Shown here one piece after another: positions 24,946 through 35,800 of a stretch of DNA of 53,280 nt. Source of the stretch: Candidatus Poribacteria bacterium (GTDB lineage: Bacteria > Poribacteria > WGA-4E > WGA-3G). The DNA lies in assembly GCA_003635185.1 (NCBI GenBank), contig PYJA01000095.1, positions 18,662-71,941 on the forward strand. The letters are read 5' to 3'. The position numbers were made by a program, and so were the translations under genes. The notes beneath the pieces were generated by a model, which searched no databases, had not been told where the DNA came from, and saw only the letters and a program-made list of their open reading frames with translations. Position 1 is the stretch's first letter. Each line of letters opens with the position of its first letter.

Positions 24946-25890
24946 ATGAAATACGATAGCGTTTTACTTGTAGCATTCGGCGGTCCAACTCCGGGCTGCT
25001 GTAAAAAATATGATACCGAAAATTGTCCTGGTGAAGCATACTGTTTTGTTGAAGGAATTGCTGGCGAAGCTGAATCTCAAAAAGAACGCGTCCAAGACAT
25101 CTCATCCCATTACGTACAATTAGGTGGATTTTCACCATTTAACGAATTGACTTTCAAACAAGCCAAAGCATTACAAAATGCATTGCAACAACGTGACTTA
25201 CCGTTACCTGTTTATGCTGGATTTCGGCATTGGGCACCGTACTTAAAGGATGTCATCGCTGAAATGGCACAGAAGGGACATCGCAAAATGCTTGGTATCA
25301 TCATGGCACCCCACCGAGCCAAAGTTAGTTGGGAATGGTACCAACAAACCGTCAAGAAAGGCATTGAAGCAGTCGAAGGTGAAAAGCCGACTATTGACTA
25401 TCTTGAACAATGGTATACCCATGATGGCTATGTAGGTGCTATCACAGAAATTATCAAAACGGCATGTGGCGATAGGTTAGACCGTGCTGAACTGGTTTTT
25501 ACTGCTCATGCAATTCCGCAAGTCGCAGCAGATACCTCACCCTATTCACAACAGTATGAAAAGACAGGGGAAGCAGTGGCACAAGCGATTGGAAAAAAAC
25601 GGTTTAGCTTTGCATACCAGAGTGAGGTGGAAAATAGTCCAATACCGTGGACACAACCCGATATTAACGACTGGCTTAAAGCTAAAAGAGAAGAAGGGAT
25701 TGATACTGTTGTCGCTTCCCCCATCGGATTTCTTTGCGATCACGTTGAAGTTCTATACGACTTAGACATAGAGGCAAAGGAAACAGCGGAAGTATGTGGA
25801 ATTGATTTTATTCGGGCAGGCACTGTTGGTGATCATCCGAAATTTATCGGTATGTTAGCAGACTTTGTGTGTGAAAAGTCTGCAAAGTAG
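24946..25890 (+). CDS. hemH: ferrochelatase (possibly coproporphyrin ferrochelatase)
   Basis: A 314-residue class II chelatase that inserts iron into a porphyrin. Landmarks are LLVAFGGP at the N-terminus, VYAGFRHWAPYL, FTAHAIP with the conserved His and ASPIGFLCDHVEVLYDLDIE with the conserved Glu. Just after GGP there is a cysteine cluster, Cys18, Cys19, Cys27 and Cys33, which is not typical. The hemE-hemH-hemY order is that of the coproporphyrin-dependent pathway of Bacillus, but chdC (hemQ) is not in the window, so the substrate is open. AGGAGAG precedes the ATG. Confidence 0.92.
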   Translation: MKYDSVLLVAFGGPTPGCCKKYDTENCPGEAYCFVEGIAGEAESQKERVQDISSHYVQLGGFSPFNELTFKQAKALQNALQQRDLPLPVYAGFRHWAPYLKDVIAEMAQKGHRKMLGIIMAPHRAKVSWEWYQQTVKKGIEAVEGEKPTIDYLEQWYTHDGYVGAITEIIKTACGDRLDRAELVFTAHAIPQVAADTSPYSQQYEKTGEAVAQAIGKKRFSFAYQSEVENSPIPWTQPDINDWLKAKREEGIDTVVASPIGFLCDHVEVLYDLDIEAKETAEVCGIDFIRAGTVGDHPKFIGMLADFVCEKSAK

Positions 25891-25937
25891 GATTACGTCT
25901 TAAGTACTAACCTATTGGCATTTTAAGGAATACTCTG

Positions 25938-27368
25938 ATGGCGCAGGAACAGAAACGTGCAATCGTTATCGGTGGTGGAATCACAGGTTTATCTGCTGCT
26001 TATCGCTTGAAACGTGAAGCAGAAAAAAGGGATATTCCACTTGAGATTAGTCTACTTGAAGCAAGCAACAGGGTAGGTGGTATTATTCAGACCGAACACC
26101 GAGACGGATTTATCATTGAACACGGTCCTGATGCCTTTATCTCAACCAAACCGTGGGCAAAAGCGTTATGTGAAGAACTCGGTATAGCGGATCAGTTGAT
26201 AGGTACTAATTCAAAGGTCCGGCGAAGTTTTGTCCTCCAAAAACGTAAACTGCTACCGGTACCAGAAGGGTTTTATATGATGGCCCCGGGATCGTTCGGG
26301 CCTTTTTTAAAAAGCCCTATTTTCAGTTTGGTGGGTAAATTTCGTATAGTCTTAGATTTATTTATCTCACGGCGCAGCGATATAGATGATGAATCGGTTG
26401 CCGATTTCGTTAGGCGCAGACTCGGAACCGAGGCGTTTGAGCGAATGGCACAACCGATGATAGGTGGTATCTACACTTCGGATGCAGAAAATTTAAGCCT
26501 CAAAGCAACGTTCCCGAGATTTCTGGAAATGGAGCGAGAACACGGTAGCATCATCAAAGCGCTTTTAGCACAAAAACGTAAGACAGCTCAAACGAGTCGT
26601 GGGACAAGTGGTCCGCGCTATAGTCTGTTCTTATCTTTTGCAGCAGGGATGCAGACGTTGGTAGACACATTGGCAGAAAATCTCGCGGGATGTATCCGTT
26701 TTCAATCCTGTGTTACCGCGATTCTAAAAAAAGAAGGTGGAAGTGATTGGGGCGTTTGCCTTGATAATGGCGAGACTTTGGAAACGGACTTAATCTGTAT
26801 CGCGCTCCCCGCACCACAAACAAGCAAAATATTAATGAATGTATCACCGCCACTTGCCAAAAAACTCGCTGCTATACCTTATACATCATCTGCAACGGTT
26901 AATTTGGCGTTTCGTCGAGAGGATATCCAGCACCCACTCAACGGGATGGGGTTTGTTGTCCCTGTTACAGAACAACTTAACCTTATTGGGTGTTCGTTTA
27001 GCAGTGTGAAATTTGAAAATCGCGCTCCTGCAAAACATGTACTGCTACGCGCGTTTGCAGGCGGAAACACCTTTGAAACCAATGCTAATCGTAATACGAC
27101 TCAAATAGATTTAGGGACTCTTGCATTAAAAGATGTATCGAATTTGCTCGGAATCAAAGAGAAACCTATCTTTTCGATTGTTAGTCAACATTCACAAGCG
27201 ATGGCACAATATCTGGTCGGTCACCAAAAGCTTGTCAGCGAGATTAATGAACTTGCAAAAGGCTTGCCGAGTCTTGCCTTGGCAGGCAATGCTTATCACG
27301 GCATCGGTATTCCAGATTGTATACACAGCGGTGAGCAAGCAGCATTGAAGTTGCTTGATGCAATATAG
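25938..27368 (+). CDS. hemY: protoporphyrinogen/coproporphyrinogen oxidase, HemY type
   Basis: A 476-residue FAD enzyme that oxidises the porphyrinogen ring with six-electron removal. It has the FAD-binding GGGITGLSAAYRL, EASNRVGGIIQTE, FIIEHGPDAFI, PMIGGIYTSDAE and the C-terminal GNAYHGIGIPDCI. There is no membrane helix. AAGGA lies 9 bases before the ATG. Together with hemE and hemH it completes the late heme steps encoded here. Confidence 0.93.
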   Translation: MAQEQKRAIVIGGGITGLSAAYRLKREAEKRDIPLEISLLEASNRVGGIIQTEHRDGFIIEHGPDAFISTKPWAKALCEELGIADQLIGTNSKVRRSFVLQKRKLLPVPEGFYMMAPGSFGPFLKSPIFSLVGKFRIVLDLFISRRSDIDDESVADFVRRRLGTEAFERMAQPMIGGIYTSDAENLSLKATFPRFLEMEREHGSIIKALLAQKRKTAQTSRGTSGPRYSLFLSFAAGMQTLVDTLAENLAGCIRFQSCVTAILKKEGGSDWGVCLDNGETLETDLICIALPAPQTSKILMNVSPPLAKKLAAIPYTSSATVNLAFRREDIQHPLNGMGFVVPVTEQLNLIGCSFSSVKFENRAPAKHVLLRAFAGGNTFETNANRNTTQIDLGTLALKDVSNLLGIKEKPIFSIVSQHSQAMAQYLVGHQKLVSEINELAKGLPSLALAGNAYHGIGIPDCIHSGEQAALKLLDAI

Positions 27369-27378
27369 AGGAATAGAG

Positions 27379-28392
27379 ATGCGTTATACTGTAATTCTTC
27401 AGCGATGTGTCTTGGGTTTTTGTGTGTCTCTATTAGGATTAGGCATCTTAATGTTCTTCGGAAACTCTATTTCTGATGTAGAGAGTGATGAGAATCAACA
27501 TCAGGAAATGTATCAAGCGTTTAAGGATGGAAGGTGTAAGAGTTGTCATCCTGCAATTTGGCGCGAATGGGAAAAATCCATGCATGCACAAGCATGGGTA
27601 GATGAAATTTATCAGGAAGCCGCAAAACAAATTGCTAACAGAGAAAAGAGTTGTGACCCGTGCCATGCACCAGAACCGATCCTCGTGACCGGGATTGGGA
27701 AGATGCCAAAATTACGTAGCGTACAACAAGAATCTGGTGTTTCTTGTCTTGTGTGTCACCTTGATAAGGATGGTGCAATGCAAGGGCCTCCGGCAAGTGC
27801 CGAAACCAATTTTCATGCAAATGTAACCAATTCTATCTATCAGTCACCAACAAAACTTTGTGCTACGTGTCATGGTCAACCGAGTGTGCCTGAACATGAT
27901 CAAGTATCCAGTTTTCTTGAAAGCCGGTTTGCCGCTGAAAAAAAGAGTTGTGCTACATGCCACATGCCGGTTGTCAATCGGTTACAAAGCACAGCAAGTT
28001 ATGAAAGTATCAAGGGGAGGAAACATACGTGGCAAGGCAGCCGCAGCGTCACACAGCTAAAAAATGCTGCGACTCTTAAGATTGAATTTGCTGATAAGAA
28101 AGCGACTGTGGTCCTTCAAAATAAGGCGGGGCATCTCCTACCAGGTGGCACGTTACGAATTATTGTTCTCGATTTAACGCATCTTGCACCTGATGGAACA
28201 CAGCATGAGAAAAAACAGGTCTTAATTTCCGAAAAAGCGAAAAACCGGCTTAAACCTGATGAAAAGCGAACTTTTGTTTTTGATGTTAACAGTGGTGACA
28301 CGCTAAAAGCAGCCCTACGGTATCAACTTACACCAAAAACGCCAGAATCTGAATGGGTGCAAATGGGAGAAATAAGTAAAATTGTACCGTAA
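27379..28392 (+). CDS. exported pentaheme c-type cytochrome
   Basis: 337 residues with an N-terminal signal or anchor helix (about 8-30) and five CxxCH heme-binding motifs at about residues 53, 92, 123, 161 and 191 (CKSCH, CDPCH, CLVCH, CATCH, CATCH). The arrangement resembles the cytochrome c554/NrfB-like group. The C-terminal 130 residues are beta-rich and heme-free. GAGGAATAG lies before ATG 27379, 10 bases after the hemY stop, so it is the last gene of the heme operon. It probably carries electrons in the periplasm; donor and acceptor are unknown. Confidence 0.87.
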   Translation: MRYTVILQRCVLGFCVSLLGLGILMFFGNSISDVESDENQHQEMYQAFKDGRCKSCHPAIWREWEKSMHAQAWVDEIYQEAAKQIANREKSCDPCHAPEPILVTGIGKMPKLRSVQQESGVSCLVCHLDKDGAMQGPPASAETNFHANVTNSIYQSPTKLCATCHGQPSVPEHDQVSSFLESRFAAEKKSCATCHMPVVNRLQSTASYESIKGRKHTWQGSRSVTQLKNAATLKIEFADKKATVVLQNKAGHLLPGGTLRIIVLDLTHLAPDGTQHEKKQVLISEKAKNRLKPDEKRTFVFDVNSGDTLKAALRYQLTPKTPESEWVQMGEISKIVP

Positions 28393-28482
28393 AATATAAG
28401 AGCATTCTCGGACTCTTTAAAAACAGCGCGCTATAAAATACACCTACAATAGAAAAGTGTGCAGCAATAGTTGATAATCACT

Positions 28483-29223
28483 CTATGTATTTAAACTTGG
28501 CAATGAATTAAAACCAAGCAGACGTTTTAGTGTCGGCGTTGCGCGTTCAATGACTTCCTCCGATACAATTTTTAGATGATCTTGTTGTGGTTTTAAAATA
28601 GATCGACAGAAAAAACCGAGCAATGCAACCCGGGGCTTATCAGTCCTATTTTCTGAAGAACCGTGCCACACAGCACCGTTGACAATTAAGACTGAACCGC
28701 GTGAACCGCAAATTTGCTGTTCGTCTTCGTATTCAACGTCAGCTTCAGGTAACGCTTTAAGCCTTAGATGACTTGCCGGAACACAGCTGGTCGCACCGTT
28801 TTCAAGCGTAAAGTCGTCTAAAAACCAGACGCTATTTGCAACCATTGGAAAGTTAGGACGCGGTGTTGGAAGCCCTGATAACGGATAGTCAATATGGAGA
28901 CCTGCATCTGGTGCATTTGGATAAAGGATATTTACTGTGAAAGAACTTAGCGTGCAGTCTGCACCAAGGAGATACTCCATAGCAGCAAGCATCTTTGGCT
29001 GTTGGATAGCTTCTTCAAATATTTCGCCCTTGTCAATTAGATTCCAAACACGTTGCGCGCTTCCGTTTGGGAAATAGGTATGCCCTTTGCCAGCTTTTTG
29101 TTCTGCTGTGGCAAGTTCCAAGGCACGTTTTCGGAGTTGCGTTGTTGTAAGCGGGGAAATCAAATTTTCCAAAAGCAAAAAACCGTTTAGGTCAAGTTGA
29201 GATTTATCAGAAATTGTCAACAT
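28483..29223 (-). CDS. phytanoyl-CoA dioxygenase (PhyH) family protein
   Basis: A 246-residue Fe(II)/2-oxoglutarate-dependent oxygenase. The iron ligands are the His and Asp of HIDYPL and the distal His of AVWHGSSENRT; the Arg of KPRVALLGFF would bind 2-oxoglutarate. The ENGATSCVPASHL loop is typical of the family. The substrate is unknown; such proteins hydroxylate lipids, amino acids or small metabolites. I chose ATG 29223 with GGAGG upstream. It is convergent with the heme operon and divergent from the giant gene. Confidence 0.88.
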   Translation of the reverse strand: MLTISDKSQLDLNGFLLLENLISPLTTTQLRKRALELATAEQKAGKGHTYFPNGSAQRVWNLIDKGEIFEEAIQQPKMLAAMEYLLGADCTLSSFTVNILYPNAPDAGLHIDYPLSGLPTPRPNFPMVANSVWFLDDFTLENGATSCVPASHLRLKALPEADVEYEDEQQICGSRGSVLIVNGAVWHGSSENRTDKPRVALLGFFCRSILKPQQDHLKIVSEEVIERATPTLKRLLGFNSLPSLNT

Positions 29224-29844
29224 AAATTGATTTTCCTCCAACACAAACTTTTTTTCTTGACAATTTATTCGTTTTTTGATATCATGTCAATCAGATTTTA
29301 AGGAATTTGTCCAAGTATGTAATATTTTAGGTGAAAATTTGCTAAATTGATTTGACATACTTTAAAAATTATAGTATCATATTAATTACCGATTGCAATT
29401 TAATCGATAAAATATAATTAGGCGGGGAAATTTACCGAATTTCTAACATTAAACGCCGCGTACCGATTAAAATGCTTGCTTAATTTTGTCACTTTTGTTA
29501 AAATAATACGACGTTCTTATATTATGATCAAACTTTAAGTCAATAAAATTGTATGTGTACGTAATCACTCAAATCTGTTATGTGATACTTGCATAGCGAT
29601 TTCCGGTAGTCAATACAGAACTTCGGTGCCCAATTTTGTTTGCTTTTTGACATTCATCACGGATAAACTTAAATTATCCTAAGGTGAGTTACGTATACGG
29701 AAAAAATTTAATACTTGGTAGTAGGCTGTTAATTTGGATGGGCAGACACCTACCTCCGACGTTTTTGTTGTGTTTCCCGCTTGCCCATCTAAAACTTCAG
29801 TATTTAGTCTCGTTTTCGCGGGACTTAACGAGGAGGAAAAGTTA
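29224..29844 (+). promoter_or_regulatory. 620-bp AT-rich control region of the giant gene
   Basis: No gene is visible. Two promoters with the same boxes point at the giant gene: TTGACA 29257-29262 with TATCAT 29280-29285, and TTGACA 29352-29357 with TATCAT 29375-29380, both with 17-base spacers. They give leaders of about 550 and 460 bases. Near the end GATGGGCA (about 29738) can pair with TGCCCATC (about 29782). Just before the ribosome site, CTCGTT can pair with AACGAG, or GTCTCG with CGGGAC; these two stems exclude each other. The divergent PhyH promoter must also lie here. Confidence 0.55.
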
Positions 29845-32800
29845 ATGAAAAAACGAACACTTGTTTGTTTTTTGATTTTTACATTGTGTGTTTTTCACAG
29901 TTCAATTCCAGACACTGTGTTTGGGCAAGATAATCCATCTTTAGCCCAACAAGTGTTTGACAAACACAAACAGGTACTGCAACGAGCAAATGTAAAGCAA
30001 TACCTGCCAGAGATTATTGAAGGTTTAAAGGGTGACTTACCCTTTGGTTTGACACCCGCGGGTGTCATTAATCTCGCTGTCAATTCGGTAAAAACTGATC
30101 CTACAGGTACCAATTTAAAGGCTCTTGCAGCACAAGCAGGTCTAACGTTAACAGATGATCATATCGCCATTATTGCAGATGCAGATGTTCAAGCGGTCCT
30201 CGCTGATGATACCACCGTGGCACTATTAAGTCTTACAGGTGATGCTCTTGCGGCAGGACTTGACGAACTTTTGAGGTTGATTAATGCGCCAGTTGATCCA
30301 GTGGATCCTACTCCACCGGATCCGGCACCGCCGACGATATCTATTACAACCTTGAGTCCGACAACCGATCAAAGTGGTTCATTTAATGTTGCTTTTACGA
30401 CTGCAGATGTTAACGGAGACACGGTTACCGTGACAGGTTCTATTTCTTCTGTGGAACCTGCTGAGGCAGCGAGTTATTACAGTATCCCAAGCGGGACGCT
30501 GACCAGTCCTGTGCGGATTACGCAGACCGCTCCCACTACGGCAATGCCTACCATTCCTGGCGCAACTGTTACGTTAACGTTGGTAGCTAAGGACGGTACG
30601 GTAGCTGAAGACGGTACGGAACGTTCAGCCTCTGCCACCATTGCGGTTACATTTGCTACAGTGGAGAAACCGCCAGTTGATCCGGTTCCACCGGTTAAAC
30701 CTACTGTTGACGCAAGACTTGGTGGTCTTTCACTTAACAGGGTTTCTGGAAGAGCTTTTATTCAAGAAATTGTTAGAGCATCTGGATTACCAGTATCAAG
30801 TCCAGACACGTTAGTGGAGCCTATAGTTGATTTTGTTTTATATCTAATCCCGAAACAAGTTCCTTTCCCAAAGAAACAAGTCAAGCAGATTTTAACTCAA
30901 CAATCTTTTTCTGTTTTTCCTAAGGAACCTTATTATCTTGATGATAATAATATAAAAAGGCCTCTGTTAGATTATGAGAACTTTGGGAATGCTATTACGC
31001 CCAGTCTTGTTATCTCTGACCTTGCTGATGTTTTCGACGGCACGTATGAAGTTAAGAAATATCTGACAAGTGATAACCTGAACGTTTATGTACGCGTTAA
31101 AGACGTGCTTGAAGGTGGGAATGTTAAATTTAATCTCAATGGCAGGACAGTGGAGGGAAAAAGGATTAATCCAGTTGAATATCAACAGGAAACTATTCCT
31201 TATACCTTCCGATTGGATGAATCGCTTGCAGCGACGAACCTACCGGCATGGCCAGGTTCAGATACCGAAATTTTCTCAAGCGTTGTACTCCGGTATGGGG
31301 AAGATGGAAAGTTCTTTGATTCCCATGCTATGACACGAAATGCCGATGGTGTTTGGGAATTTGAATTAGGGATTAAGCCGAAAGGTAATGTCTATTACTA
31401 TTTTGATGTAACCCTTACCCATCCTGTGTGGTTAGAGGTGATAAATCCGGAAGCGCTTCTTCAAATTGCTGCTGCTGGAACGTCTACTGCACCCGCCGTA
31501 AAGGTATATGAAATTGAAAAATGGTCAATGCCCGATCCGCGCAACCTTCAATTGGTAGAGCGTGGTATCATTAAGGGCTTATTCGACAAGGATGTAAAGG
31601 GTGCCATAGCTGCACTTCTGGCTTCACCTGAAGTTGCACCGCTTATTGCTGCTGCTGCTGCCGGCCAACGAATAGACAGTGCTGCGATTGTAAAGGCAAT
31701 TCCACAAAGAAAAATCAATCAGCTGCAGAATTGGTTCTTCCGCAATGCCAATAGGTTGATTAGTCCCTTTGAAGGCAAACCTGGTGAAGATGGCGTATAT
31801 CGCGGTGGAACTTTCGATCCGAAATTAGCCTCTGTGTTCAGTGTGCCAGAGATTGATATAGAAACGGATTCATTTTGGGTTGCTAATATTGATTCAATTG
31901 TTGATGGCGTTTCCAATTTACAAGCTGATGTATATAATGCAAATGATGAACTTTTGAGTCAGATTACTGTTGACTTTGAGGTGGACACCACTGCTCCGGC
32001 AGCAGACATTGTGTTTGGAGACGGTGTAAATAACTTCGGAGAAAACGTTACCGGTTATGAGAATAAAGAGGGTATCTGGGTTGCCACGACATCTAACGCA
32101 GATGCTCCTGCTTTTTTGCACATTAAAAGTTCAAGTTCTGACGTAGATCTGTATGAAGGGTATCTTATTTATCAAAGAATTAAATTGGATGCAAATGGTA
32201 AGCCGGATCCGGCAGACACTTGGCAGCTTTTGACAATTCTGCCTTCCATGCTGGCATCGAATGTTTGGGATATTGTCAAAGTACAATTAGAAGGAAATCC
32301 CAATCCAACTCTACAGGCAGCTGCGACGTTAGAATTGAATGATGTGTTACCGTTGTTAAATGCTAAGTTTATTCAGCAGTTCGCAAATCCATTTTTCAAA
32401 CCCCTTGGAATAACACTTACTGCAGAACAAAGCGCGTTGTTAGTGGATTTAATAGGTGCCACGGTTCAAGACCTTAATTTAATACCGCTGACCTATGATC
32501 CATCAAGTGTTATGATGCATCCTATTCAAAGTGAGAAGTTGCCCCTGAAACACTCAGAGGGAGATTGGGGCATACGTGCTATGGGAATTGATCCGCTCTT
32601 TAATGTCGGTTCTCATGTTGTACCGACTCGCCTTAGAATCGTTACACCTGAAAAAGAATATGACAGGGCACGCGTTAGCCTTGCCATGTCCACTATTCGT
32701 AAGGGTGACCTTAACGATGATGGTGACACTGATGAGTGGTATGAAAGTAACCATATTTTCAGTAATACGCCAAATGTGCAGCTTACTGTTATGATCGATG

Positions 32801-35800
32801 AGCGTTCAAAAGGAAAGCATCCTGTTGATTCCATCATGGTTCAATACATGGGCGCAGATGGTTGGCAGAAAATCGGTGAACTTAAATTAGACGAAGGCGC
32901 AGATGCTCCCGCAGATGGGTTAACAACTGTTTGGAACATCCCTGCTGATGTTTTTCAAGCGTTAGTGGCAGCAGGTGACACTGTCAAAGTTCGCGCTGTT
33001 GCAACCAACAGACTTCAACTCACTGATCAAAATCCAGCGGAGTTCACGATTACGTTGGATGGAGATGTTTACCCGATTGATCCAAAAGTCTTGGTCGTTG
33101 ATGTTATCACTGACACTGATGATCCGAATCCTGATAGTGGTGCTCCGAGAGGCAATATCACGCTTACCGGATATGCTGCACGTCGGACATTTCCAGCGAC
33201 TGAATCCATTAGTGTCCAAGTAAGCATGGACAGCGAAACGTGGATAGATGTTGGCACTGTTGAAGTAATGACTGAGCCTGAACATGGTATTGATGGTGAT
33301 AAAATAGCCGCTGTCATGTTTAAAGGTAATACTTTAGCAGATGTCTATAAAGACAATATGCTCCATATTGATGACACCAGCAGCTACCTCCAATGGTCTC
33401 TTGACATAGATACCGTTGCTTCGGGTTTAGCGGACAGCATCACTAAAGAGGATCTTGATGCTGCACATGCTGCATCCAATAAAGCAGGTATGACTTATGT
33501 GGATCTGGATGGTAACCGTTATATGGTGCGTGCATATCCAGTTACCAGTGAAGGTAAAGATGAAGATGGAGTTGCTGAAGGTGACATGTTTACCGAGAAA
33601 TTCTCGTTAGACAACGTTGACGACGTAGGCCCGCTCGGTCCGACAAACATAGTCGCAACCAGCATTAATGCTGTTGACATGGTTTTTGAAGACCATGGCG
33701 ATGGAACCTACAAGGTTGGCGGTCTTGTTGATAAATATGACCCGGAAGTCAACTCTCCTGTCGTTACGTTCACGATTACACCAACAGCTAAACGTAACAC
33801 TTACGCTTCGGTCCAGTTGTTACACGATTTGCCGGAAGGTGCTATTATCGGTGCCATCACTGAAACTGAAGTAGGTGTCTTTACCGTAACCGTTGATGTC
33901 GGCACACTGATGGATGACTATGATTTTGTCCACAATAACACATATATGGAAGATGCACGTATAGAAAATGCGGACAAAAATATCTATAATCCAAAAGGTA
34001 AAGTCTTTGAGTTCAAACTTCATGCGTTGGCGTATGACGCGGACATGGAAGGGAAGATGCAAAATGTTCAAACCCATGATCGTGATGCCGAGGGTCAAAT
34101 CATTGACACTGTTGATAACAAAATCACAGTCAATGTTCAGAACACTTACCGCCCCGATCCGGGTGTGATAGCAATCAGCGTTGTAAATTCGGATGGAATG
34201 GTAAATCCGGATAGTGGCGCACCGCAAGGCATACTCACTTTTGATGTCTATACTTATGGTAAGACTTCAGCCCCAACCGAAGGTATTCGTGTTGAGGTAA
34301 AACGTCCCGTTGATGATACGTGGGAACGTATTACTGGTACTGCGATGCCATCTGAAATTGTGAGTGTATCCGAAGTGCCAGTTACAGATTTGTCAGATAT
34401 CCTTACTGACGCTGCCAATGCTGGAATTATTAATACTGGTGTTATCGGTGTACTTGTTGGCATTTCTGAGGCAGAAGGGGAAAGCCCCGCGAGCCTTATG
34501 AAATGGTCTTATGAGGTGGATACACGTAAGTTGGCACTGGAAGATACTGACGCTCCAGAAAATACTATCAAACTGGATGATACAATCAACCGGGGAGATG
34601 GTGATTCTGAACGCGCCGTATCTGAAGATGAAAACCGGTATGTAGTTCGTGCGTATGCACTTACACCGAAAAATCAGGCTCAAGTCGAATATCCAAAACG
34701 GGATGAATACCTGGAACGGGGTGGTGTAGAAGCATTCTTCTCATTGGACAACGATGATGATGTACCGCCACTCGGTCCGACATTGATCACTGATGTCTCC
34801 GATGTTGCAGGTTCTCTCGCTGCGAGTGAAGATGGCATCTACCCAGAAGTTATTACTGTCGGTGGAATCGTTGATCCTGGTGTTGAGTCACCTGTTGCTA
34901 TATTTAGCATTCAACCGACCGCCGAAATGATTACTTATGAGGGTGGTCAGATCAGACTGGTTCAAACAGCTCCTGATGGTACAGTAACCGAACTTCCACC
35001 TGTTGATGTTGATGAAGGGCAAATCACGGTTGATGTAGGCGTACTTCCTGATGGAATCTACATGTATCATGCTCTTGTTGGTGATAATGTCGATCCCACG
35101 AATTGGCAAGTGCAAGGTGAAGACGATAAACCTTCACCAGTGGTCACCGTCCAAGTCCTAAACATCAGTGTTAGGGACAATGACATCCGTGATAGTAACA
35201 TTACCGACCTTACTGTAACAGCAGTTGATGGTGAATCGCCAGATAGGCTCCCACTTCAAGAAGGTAGGTATCCTCTCAAAGAATCAATCGCTGTAAGTTT
35301 CAATGTTGATAACGGTTCATTAGCCGTTGAAGACCTAACTGGTGTTCTCGTTGATGGACATGAGGTAACATTTACTGCTGGCAGCGATGCTGAGAACGCT
35401 TTCTCACTGATGGCAGATAAACTTTCGGAAGTAGCGGATGGATGGTATACACCAGAAGGTCGCGTAACGAAACGGAACGGTTCTGTAACCTTCCCATTAG
35501 CGATGATTAACTTGGACAACACTGGTCCGATGATCACTATTGAAACACCCACAGAAGGGCATACAGTCAATGACTTGCCAACGCTTCTTGCCGGTTTCGG
35601 TGATGGTGATTTGGGCAGTGGTGTAAGTGACGGGAGTGGTGTAAGCGCGGCAGACACAGCTGTTGTTTCATTAGCACGGCTCCGTCCGGAAGAAGTTGTT
35701 CAAGATGCAGTTCCTATTGATGTTGAGCAGGATATGGTTGAACAGGATCTTGACTCTGTCGTCTATACCCGCACAGACAAACTTGCTGGCGGCGCATATC

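Noticed and set aside
27379-28392. Cytochrome as a nitrite reductase (NrfA)
   Set aside because: There is no CxxCK catalytic heme motif; all five are CxxCH and the length is shorter.
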